Source: Legionella sp.
Lineage (GTDB): Bacteria > Pseudomonadota > Gammaproteobacteria > Legionellales > Legionellaceae
Direction of reading: 5' to 3'
Assembly (NCBI GenBank): GCA_004297865.1
Contig: SCSO01000155.1
Location: forward strand, 1-7,186
DNA length: 7,186 nt
Below the pieces are notes generated by a model, which made no database searches, was not told the DNA's origin, and saw nothing but the letters and a program-made list of their open reading frames with translations. Numbering within the stretch: the first letter of the stretch is position 1; each line of letters starts with the position of its first letter. This document shows, in pieces, positions 1-5,237 of this stretch. Both the position numbers and the translations under genes were made by a program.

Positions 1-348
1 ATTGCTTACTTCCTTGGTGGTGCACAGGATACTGTAAATTTAATCCCTTCTACAGCCGCTGCAAATTATAATACTCTAGAAGCGATTGAACTTTATATTA
101 GAGAATTACTCGTTAATAAGAAAACTACTGAAGTGAATATCGTGGTTGAACCTGTTTATACCGGCGAATCGCTTATACCAGAATTGTTGATCTATAAATT
201 AGAATGGGACCAAGTCATTGCGGGTCAAACCCAGCAATTTGCCGAAACCTTTAATATCAATCCGCAATCTCATCAACGCTTTACCCAAAGTATGTATGAA
301 TCGTTTGATGAAGCACGTAAAGATTCCGATTGGGAGCCCAAATTGTAG
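1..348 (+). CDS. DNA/RNA non-specific endonuclease-like protein, C-terminal fragment (5' end off window)
   Basis: The frame is open from the first base to the TAG at 346-348 and encodes 115 residues, so the start lies outside the window. The segment resembles the second half of the Endonuclease_NS_2 type of DNA/RNA non-specific nuclease. It has a Gly-Gly followed by an NLIP motif (residues 6-16), an Asn-containing helix with a conserved-looking Glu (about residues 22-36), then a beta-strand stretch IVVEPVYTGES that matches the family's 'V.v.P.Y.g.s' pattern. The catalytic His motif of this family would lie upstream and cannot be checked. The last 45 or so residues, polar and acidic, are not part of the motif I recognise. 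GTG at 133 is in frame, but it falls inside the conserved region and is not a credible start. The family call rests on pattern memory only. Whether the protein is secreted depends on the missing N-terminus. Confidence 0.55.
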   Translation: MAYFLGGAQDTVNLIPSTAAANYNTLEAIELYIRELLVNKKTTEVNIVVEPVYTGESLIPELLIYKLEWDQVIAGQTQQFAETFNINPQSHQRFTQSMYESFDEARKDSDWEPKL

Positions 349-411
349 CATGCGGGTTTTCGTGAACGTGCTCCCACTTTGACTATTGAACAATATTCCT
401 CTCTCCTACAT

Positions 412-440
412 TTGTCATTCCCTACCCTCACCTATATAAT
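412..440 (+). promoter_or_regulatory. sigma70-type promoter of lptM-dapF
   Basis: A -35 box TTGTCA (412-417, five of six matches to TTGACA) is separated by exactly 17 bp from a perfect -10 box TATAAT (435-440). Transcription would begin near 447, leaving a leader of about 20 nt before the lptM ATG at 468. This is the best promoter-like sequence in the window. It lies in the only sizeable gap upstream of lptM-dapF, so those genes are probably transcribed independently of the nuclease gene before them. Confidence 0.7.
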
Positions 441-467
441 CAGGTTTTATCTTAGGTGAACTAATTA

Positions 468-593
468 ATGAGACTCTTACGTTTCACTGCACTCATCTGC
501 ATAAGCCTTTTTTCCCTCACTGCTTGCGGTAAAAAAGGCCCCTTGTATTTACCAGAACCCTTAAAAAAGCACGCTTCTGCTCAACACCATTAA
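468..593 (+). CDS. lptM: LPS translocon maturation lipoprotein LptM (YifL-like)
   Basis: This 41-codon gene encodes a lipoprotein. A short basic start (MRLLR) precedes a hydrophobic stretch and a lipobox LTAC with the lipidated Cys at residue 20. The signature CGKKGPLYLPEP follows directly, matching the 'CGxxGPLYxP' core of the YifL/LptM family, and the tail is short and His-rich. In E. coli, LptM is an outer-membrane lipoprotein that binds the LptD-LptE complex and helps LptD reach its correctly disulfide-bonded form. The protein here is shorter than the E. coli one (about 67 residues), mainly in the tail. The start has a good Shine-Dalgarno, AGGTGA at 454-459, 8 nt before the ATG. Placement immediately upstream of dapF is typical of gammaproteobacteria. 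The stop TAA overlaps the dapF ribosome binding site, suggesting coupled translation. Confidence 0.88.
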   Translation: MRLLRFTALICISLFSLTACGKKGPLYLPEPLKKHASAQHH

Positions 594-603
594 AGGACTT
601 TCA

Positions 604-1434
604 ATGGCTATTCAATTTACAAAGATGCATGGACTTGGAAATGATTTTATGATGCTGGATGGCGTCCATCAAAAGTTAGAATTCACCACAAACGATATTG
701 CTCAATGGTCCCAAAGAAATACCGGAGTTGGTTTTGATCAATGTTTAATTATCGAACCCAGCTCTAGCCCGGATATCGATTTTAATTATCGAATTTTTAA
801 TGCTGACGGCCAAGAGGTGGGGCAATGCGGCAATGGCGCACGTTGCTTAGCTTTATTTGCACATCGTTACGGTTTAACCACTAAAACACAGCTACGTGTG
901 GCCACTCGTACTACGCGCATGCAATTAATGATTAATCCTGATAAAACCGTTACTGTGGATATGGGCATACCGCAATTAAAACCAAGCAGTATTCCTTTAC
1001 TTGCACAACAACAAGAACCTGAGTATGAACTAAAACTTTTAGATGGGAATTCTGTTCAAATCCACGCCATTCAAGTTGGCAATCCTCATGCAGTGTTATT
1101 AGTTTCTGATGTGCAAACTGCTCCTGTACAACAGCTAGGCGCACAAATTTGTCAGCACCCTCATTTTCCAGAGCAAACCAATGTTGGCTTTATGCAAATC
1201 ATAAGCCCCACTCATATCAAGTTACGCGTGTTTGAACGCGGTGCCGGAGAAACTCAAGCTTGTGGTAGTGGTGCGGTTGCAGCGGTCGCAATTGGTCGTT
1301 TGTATCATCAATTAGCCGCAGAGGTGCGAGTGTCTTTACCAGGAGGAGATTTGATCATTCATTGGCCAAATAAAAATGAGCCTATTTTACTTACTGGACC
1401 AGCCACCTTTGTTTATGAGGGCAGCCTCTTGTAA
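604..1434 (+). CDS. dapF: diaminopimelate epimerase
   Basis: DapF converts LL-2,6-diaminopimelate to the meso form, the penultimate step of lysine synthesis and the source of meso-DAP for peptidoglycan. It is a cytosolic, PLP-independent two-base epimerase. The 276-residue length is normal for the family (about 274 in E. coli). The hallmark motifs are present: MHGLGNDF at 8-15, FNADG at 65-69, the first catalytic Cys75 in GQCGNGARC, GNPHA at 159-163, and the second catalytic Cys220 in ERGAGETQACGSG. The ATG at 604 is preceded by AAGGA (593-597) at 6 nt spacing. This Shine-Dalgarno overlaps the lptM stop codon, and only 10 nt separate the two genes, so they form one transcription unit. No key residue is missing and the gene looks fully functional. 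Confidence 0.97.
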   Translation: MAIQFTKMHGLGNDFMMLDGVHQKLEFTTNDIAQWSQRNTGVGFDQCLIIEPSSSPDIDFNYRIFNADGQEVGQCGNGARCLALFAHRYGLTTKTQLRVATRTTRMQLMINPDKTVTVDMGIPQLKPSSIPLLAQQQEPEYELKLLDGNSVQIHAIQVGNPHAVLLVSDVQTAPVQQLGAQICQHPHFPEQTNVGFMQIISPTHIKLRVFERGAGETQACGSGAVAAVAIGRLYHQLAAEVRVSLPGGDLIIHWPNKNEPILLTGPATFVYEGSLL

Positions 1435-1445
1435 AAATATTAAAA

Positions 1446-1467
1446 AACCCTTATTAATAGGGTGTTT
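1446..1467 (+). terminator. hairpin after dapF, possible weak terminator
   Basis: Just after the dapF stop, CCCT (1448-1451) pairs with AGGG (1459-1462) around a 7-nt loop. The stem is extended by A:T pairs from the preceding A run to the following GTTT if one G is bulged. Only three T follow, so it is at best a weak or attenuating terminator, and transcription may continue into the 701-codon gene. A poor promoter-like pair also overlaps here (TTGTAA at 1430, ATTAAT at 1453). Confidence 0.3.
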
Positions 1468-1489
1468 GTAGAGTTGTTGGGAGAAGTTC

Positions 1490-3595
1490 ATGACATTTGA
1501 ATTGATTAAAACCGAATTACAAAACCCTCAAGAAATTGACAATATAAAAAATAGCCCTCTTACACAAAGCAATTTTATCCACCGTTTAAGCAAAGAAAAG
1601 GTGACTTATCAGCAAACTCTTGAACTCATTCCTATGGTGCAAAATGTTCAAGTGAGATCGCTCTTAATTATTTATCTATTAAGTCAAAAAAATTATTTAT
1701 CCCAACTCGAGGGTACTTCATTTCTAACACAATTAAGATCATCAGATCCCCATCAACCAACTCGTCTTAATGCTTGGGTACGTCAAATAAATATTAAAGT
1801 TTTAACACCAGAATTAATCACCAAACTCGATCCTGAAGCAGCGATTAGTATTCTTTTTTCTGTCCCACAATTCGCTCAATTAACTGAAGAACAAGTTAGT
1901 CATTTAATAGAACGACATCCACAAGCGGAGGTATTAACTTATTGGGTCAAACATTTTGCAACCATGCCTAACGCGCATCATTTATTAGGGCATTTTCACA
2001 CCTTAGGTGCTGAAGCTTTGCACCGAGCGTTGAGTCAATTACCTAAACTTAAAAAAGAAATCGTTCTCACCAAAATGGTTGAACATTTGGATTTGTTTCG
2101 AACTTTACCTAAATTACTTTTTGGCGGTGATGAAGAGGAACGATTAATTTTAGCCATTAAAATTTTTAATCATCGACCTGTGGAAAAAAATTACAGCTTT
2201 TATATTAATCAATTGCTGGAAGGATTGTTAAGTAAATCTCATACTTTTTCTCCGCAAGCGCTTGAAGCACTCTTATCACTTCAGGGAAATCCTAAGTTTT
2301 CTAAGGTAAATGCCCAATTGGAAGGTCCTATTAATCAGCACATTAGGCACCAAGCTAAGATGGGAAATGTGGATTTATTTTATGATGCCAAGACTTTCGT
2401 TAGGTCACGGGCATGTGCGAGCATTTCTCTAACCCATATAGATAATGATGGCCCCTTTCCTGAGCACGCCATAATTACCTCGTTAAGGCAGCACAGTAAA
2501 ATTCCTAATGCCTTGGATTATTTTTTATTTCATTTTGAAAATGGCCACAGTAATAGTTTCGTGAATTTGACGCAATTGCTCACAGAATTTTTACATTGTT
2601 ATGCTCATGACCATCAACAACCACGGCAATTCGTGACCCATCTTACTATTATGATGTTACGCAAAGATTTAGATCCTGTACTGAGACAACATATTTGGTT
2701 TTCATTGTTACTTTACCCACAATTTTTTGAACCCCAATTTTGCTATCAACTTTTTAAATTTAATGCTGCTGACACCATTAAAACTTATGGAAAAAAGGGT
2801 GGCCTGGAGAACTTAAAATGGGTCATCACTTTATGTAATGGCGCCCTCGCCAAAGCCAACACTGAACAGGATGCGGACATGATTGCTATTGCCCAAACAG
2901 CACTTCAAGAAGCGGAATGTGAACTCAGTGTGCTTGAAGGAGGATTTTTTACGCAATTCTTTGGTCGCTTTAAACGTTGCTGGTATTATGGTTGGAATGG
3001 ATTTTTTGAACCCAATCCACCCGTCTATGTGACCAGTGTTCATGATGACCCTAGACAGTCAACAACTAATTACCTACCTTCTCAGCGGCCCTTAGCTACC
3101 CTGCTGGCAGAAATACCTGAAGAATTTGACTTACAAGCATATCAAGAAATCATCAGGGGGCTAGAGACTTATACTTATGAAATTAATACTGATGAGCTAG
3201 CCATTCGTAAAAGGCTGCATGAATTATATTTGAAATGGTTATTCCCGCAAGCAAACAATGGTCAGATTGAAAACTATTTAAAAGGGAATACAAATATATT
3301 CCTCACTAATTTAATGCGTTTAATTGAGTTACATATTGGAAATGGAGAACTGGCTCATGCAAAGGTTTTATTATTGAACAAACTCGTTGCTCCCGATTTT
3401 GCAGACGATTTACGCAGAGAATTGGAGTCTGATGGTCCTACATTAAAACCTATCAGTCCTGAGCCTGAGTCTGTATTACAAAATGTAATGACTAATTTTG
3501 CTCAAGGCTTAACTTCTCTAGGTGGTTTTTTTAATCGCCAACTGGGTGACCACTCAGCAAATAGTCCTTTCAGTCAGACGCCAGACTTTCATTAA
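1490..3595 (+). CDS. uncharacterised 701-residue helical protein
   Basis: I do not recognise this protein. It starts at an ATG preceded by GGGAGA (1479-1484) at 5 nt spacing and runs to a TAA. There is no signal peptide and no clear membrane helix, so it is predicted soluble. Most of the chain reads as successive amphipathic helices rich in Leu, His and Gln, compatible with a helical-repeat scaffold, but no repeat unit could be aligned by eye. A striking aromatic segment lies at residues 486-513, dense in Phe, Trp and Tyr with Arg/Lys between, and a Pro-containing linker follows. After another helical block (about 545-650), the last 45 or so residues are Ser/Pro/Gly-rich and probably disordered. 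Many gammaproteobacteria have DUF484-xerC after dapF; here this gene occupies that place. In a Legionella-like host, a large soluble orphan with a flexible C-terminus could be a Dot/Icm substrate, but no decisive translocation signal is visible, so this is speculation. Confidence 0.85.
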   Translation: MTFELIKTELQNPQEIDNIKNSPLTQSNFIHRLSKEKVTYQQTLELIPMVQNVQVRSLLIIYLLSQKNYLSQLEGTSFLTQLRSSDPHQPTRLNAWVRQINIKVLTPELITKLDPEAAISILFSVPQFAQLTEEQVSHLIERHPQAEVLTYWVKHFATMPNAHHLLGHFHTLGAEALHRALSQLPKLKKEIVLTKMVEHLDLFRTLPKLLFGGDEEERLILAIKIFNHRPVEKNYSFYINQLLEGLLSKSHTFSPQALEALLSLQGNPKFSKVNAQLEGPINQHIRHQAKMGNVDLFYDAKTFVRSRACASISLTHIDNDGPFPEHAIITSLRQHSKIPNALDYFLFHFENGHSNSFVNLTQLLTEFLHCYAHDHQQPRQFVTHLTIMMLRKDLDPVLRQHIWFSLLLYPQFFEPQFCYQLFKFNAADTIKTYGKKGGLENLKWVITLCNGALAKANTEQDADMIAIAQTALQEAECELSVLEGGFFTQFFGRFKRCWYYGWNGFFEPNPPVYVTSVHDDPRQSTTNYLPSQRPLATLLAEIPEEFDLQAYQEIIRGLETYTYEINTDELAIRKRLHELYLKWLFPQANNGQIENYLKGNTNIFLTNLMRLIELHIGNGELAHAKVLLLNKLVAPDFADDLRRELESDGPTLKPISPEPESVLQNVMTNFAQGLTSLGGFFNRQLGDHSANSPFSQTPDFH

Positions 3596-3605
3596 AGAGT
3601 CTGGC
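3580..3605 (+). terminator. perfect 8-bp inverted repeat enclosing the stop codon of the 701-codon gene
   Basis: GCCAGACT (3580-3587) and AGTCTGGC (3598-3605) are exact inverted repeats with a 10-nt spacer. A T.G and a T-A pair can extend the stem to 10 bp, leaving a 6-nt loop. The stop TAA (3593-3595) lies in the loop region. No T run follows on either strand, so it lacks the classic form of an intrinsic terminator. It could instead stabilise the mRNA 3' end or act as a Rho-limited 3' structure. Confidence 0.4.
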
Positions 3606-3612
3606 CGATGAC

Positions 3613-3641
3613 TTGACTCAACTGCTATTCTAGACCAGAAT
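3613..3641 (+). promoter_or_regulatory. putative promoter of the PilZ gene
   Basis: TTGACT (3613-3618, five of six matches) is followed after 17 bp by CAGAAT (3636-3641, four of six). A transcript would begin near 3648 and give a leader of about 30 nt before the ATG at 3678. The promoter lies right after the hairpin that ends the upstream gene. The -10 box is poor, so confidence is limited. Confidence 0.4.
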
Positions 3642-3677
3642 AATAATTTGAACTCAACTCACTGGAACAATCATTCC

Positions 3678-3977
3678 ATGCATGAAAAAAGGGAGTTTTT
3701 TAGATTAAGAAACACCGGGGACATTCAGGCTTCCTACGGCCCCCATGCGCTGGATGTAGTAGAAATCTCATCCTCAGGCGTTGCCATCATCAAGAAAAAT
3801 ATCTATATCCAAAAGGAAGGCATCATTGAGCTCAAATTTAACCATGTATGCGTACATGTCAAATATGAGCTATTGCGTATAGAACTCAAAACTATGGTCT
3901 TGGTTTTTAAAAATCAGGAAGATATCGATACCCTATTTACGATTTTAAAACGCCTTAAAGAAGACCATCATCCTTAA
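3678..3977 (+). CDS. single-domain PilZ protein (probable c-di-GMP-binding adaptor)
   Basis: This 99-residue protein consists of one PilZ-like domain. Near the N-terminus is KREFFRLR, which carries the RxxxR element (R5 and R9) that clamps cyclic di-GMP in PilZ domains. The second element, normally D/NxSxxG, appears as EISSSG with Glu replacing the acidic/amide first residue. Beta-strands follow (IIELKFNHVCVHVKYELL) and the protein ends in a helix (DIDTLFTILKRLKE), as is usual for PilZ. A stand-alone PilZ domain usually transmits a c-di-GMP signal to a partner protein, often one affecting motility, secretion or surface polymers; the partner is not identifiable here. I chose ATG 3678 because a TTG at 3648 would fall at the predicted transcription start and lacks a Shine-Dalgarno; the ATG's own Shine-Dalgarno is also poor. 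The stop shares TTAA with the convergent gene. Confidence 0.72.
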   Translation: MHEKREFFRLRNTGDIQASYGPHALDVVEISSSGVAIIKKNIYIQKEGIIELKFNHVCVHVKYELLRIELKTMVLVFKNQEDIDTLFTILKRLKEDHHP

Positions 3978-4294
3978 TCGCAATAACGCTCAATCCAGCA
4001 ATCGCCATACGGGCTACACACCTCAACATTTTCACAATAAGGTCTATAATAACGTCTGGGTGCGGGTGCAGGCACATTGATGACTACATTAGGACCAAAC
4101 CAGCCGCCGCCACCGTAAAAATACCCACCACGATTATAGCCATCCCAATTGTAGACCTCAACGCCACTGCGATGATAATGGACATTGGGTCCGCCCCTTA
4201 CAGAAACGAAGCCGCCAGCCCAAGCAGTACTCATACTCAAAAGCATACCCACAACGACCGTAGCTATTTTTGTGCTTTTTAAATACCTATTCAT
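3974..4294 (-). CDS. small exported Gly/Tyr-rich protein with four evenly spaced cysteines
   Basis: The 106-residue product begins with a clear Sec signal peptide: basic MNRYLKSTK, a hydrophobic core ATVVVGMLL, and an Ala-x-Ala site (AWA, residues 24-26), leaving a mature chain of about 80 residues starting at Gly27. The mature part is rich in Gly, Tyr, Trp and Asn, with a GGGG stretch, a Pro-Ala-Pro-Ala linker and an Arg/Tyr patch. Its end carries four cysteines at 87, 93, 99 and 105, exactly C-x5-C-x5-C-x5-C. I know no function; a periplasmic or surface protein with disulfides is the inference. Three ATG codons lie in tandem (4300, 4297, 4294) behind AGGAA (4305-4301). Only the third has normal spacing (6 nt), so I start there. 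The gene is separated from the lipid operon by its own promoter. Confidence 0.75.
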   Translation of the reverse strand: MNRYLKSTKIATVVVGMLLSMSTAWAGGFVSVRGGPNVHYHRSGVEVYNWDGYNRGGYFYGGGGWFGPNVVINVPAPAPRRYYRPYCENVEVCSPYGDCWIERYCD

Positions 4295-4350
4295 CATCAT
4301 TTCCTATACAAATTATCTTACGAATTGTTCAAAAGATGTGTTTTGGCTAG

Positions 4351-4379
4351 ATTGTATACACTAATATTCAGAGAATCAA
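4351..4379 (-). promoter_or_regulatory. sigma70-type promoter of the exported-protein gene
   Basis: Read on the minus strand, TTGATT (4379-4374, four of six) is followed after 17 bp by TACAAT (4356-4351, five of six). Transcription would begin near 4344, giving a leader of about 50 nt to the ATG at 4294. The promoter lies in the short gap after the acyltransferase gene, so the small gene can be expressed independently. No terminator with a T run was seen after the acyltransferase, so read-through is also possible. Confidence 0.5.
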
Positions 4380-4394
4380 GCTCAGGTCACTCGA

Positions 4395-5237
4395 CTAAAT
4401 TTTCCAACGTTTATGTATCCAATTCCATTGATCAGGATGTTGGAGAATGATGCGCTCCAATGCTTGATTATAGGCTAAGGTATTTTGATAAAGGGATTCT
4501 TGGGTAGAACCATAATCTTTCCAAGGAATGGGTTCAAAAAACTCTAAAACATGTTTGCCATTGGGTAACCTGTACCCAGCAGCAGGAATGACAGGCACCC
4601 CAGTATGTCGAGAAAGCGTGGCTAAACTACGATAGGTTCCCGCTTTTTTACCAAAAAACTCTACGGCAATACCATCTCTATTCACCAATGAAGCATGCTG
4701 ATCTAAAACGAAAATAACCGCATGATTTTTTTCTAAAGCCTCGCAGGCCTTATCTAAAGAATTTTTCTTAGGGATGACATTTAAACCGGCAGAATAATAA
4801 CGTTTAAACAACACTTGTTCTACTGACTTTATACCCAGGGTACGGCGAATAAAATGAAATTGTCCCTGGAATTCTTTGAAATTTAATGCCCCGCCTAAAG
4901 GAGCAAATTCCCAATTACCAAAATGTCCAGTGAGTACTAGTACGCCTTTTTTTTGAGCAACCACTGATAACATGTGCTCATGACCACGAACTTCTACTTG
5001 GTCACGCAAATCCTTTTCGCTCATAAAACGAAGTTGCAGCGCTTCTTTAAAAGACTTCCATAAATGCGAATAAAAGGATTTTGCTAAGCGCGATTTTTCT
5101 GCCGAACTTAACCTATCAGCATAAACCTGATCAATATTAGTCAAAACAACCTGGCGACGAAATGGGAGGCAATAATAAATCAGACTACCAACCCAAGTGA
5201 CGGATAAATTCTTTATTTGTTGAGCTAAATTAGTCAC
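4395..5237 (-). CDS. lipid A acyltransferase of the LpxL/HtrB family (possibly LpxXL-like)
   Basis: This family transfers a fatty acyl chain from acyl carrier protein to lipid A precursors at the cytoplasmic face of the inner membrane, making the secondary acyl ester. In the 280 residues, the catalytic HxxxxE motif is HFGNWE (His105, Glu110). DQH (179-181), FFGKKAGT (194-201) and the C-terminal PDQWNWIHKRWK (268-279), a hallmark of the family, are also visible. The N-terminus has only a short hydrophobic stretch (about 12-25) and is slightly shorter than in E. coli LpxL. The start is GTG at 5237; it is the only possible start because an in-frame TGA lies 12 nt upstream. The gene overlaps the ketosynthase gene before it by 8 nt and lacks a strong Shine-Dalgarno, so translation is probably coupled. 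Its place directly behind two ketosynthases suggests that it attaches the special chain they make, as LpxXL does in rhizobia. Donor chain length cannot be read from sequence. Confidence 0.88.
   Translation of the reverse strand: MTNLAQQIKNLSVTWVGSLIYYCLPFRRQVVLTNIDQVYADRLSSAEKSRLAKSFYSHLWKSFKEALQLRFMSEKDLRDQVEVRGHEHMLSVVAQKKGVLVLTGHFGNWEFAPLGGALNFKEFQGQFHFIRRTLGIKSVEQVLFKRYYSAGLNVIPKKNSLDKACEALEKNHAVIFVLDQHASLVNRDGIAVEFFGKKAGTYRSLATLSRHTGVPVIPAAGYRLPNGKHVLEFFEPIPWKDYGSTQESLYQNTLAYNQALERIILQHPDQWNWIHKRWKI

Noticed and set aside
331..376. Inverted repeat TGGGAGC (331-337) / GCTCCCA (370-376) as terminator of the nuclease gene
   Set aside because: The 32-nt loop is long, the left arm lies inside the coding region and only three T follow; a competing 6-bp stem (347-352 with 367-372) is just as weak. 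Not listed as a feature.
199..393. Open frame on the minus strand, 64 codons
   Set aside because: It lies antisense to the nuclease-like coding end, with no Shine-Dalgarno and no recognisable protein features.
950..1144. Open frame on the minus strand inside dapF
   Set aside because: It is a shadow of a gene with all family motifs intact on the plus strand.
2831..3043. Open frame on the minus strand inside the 701-codon gene
   Set aside because: It is antisense to a long intact frame with a good start; the composition looks like reverse coding.
3648..3677. TTG at 3648 as start of the PilZ gene, adding 10 residues
   Set aside because: It would sit at the predicted transcription start, lacks a Shine-Dalgarno, and the extra residues precede the usual PilZ beginning. 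It cannot be fully excluded, because the ATG at 3678 also has a weak ribosome binding site.
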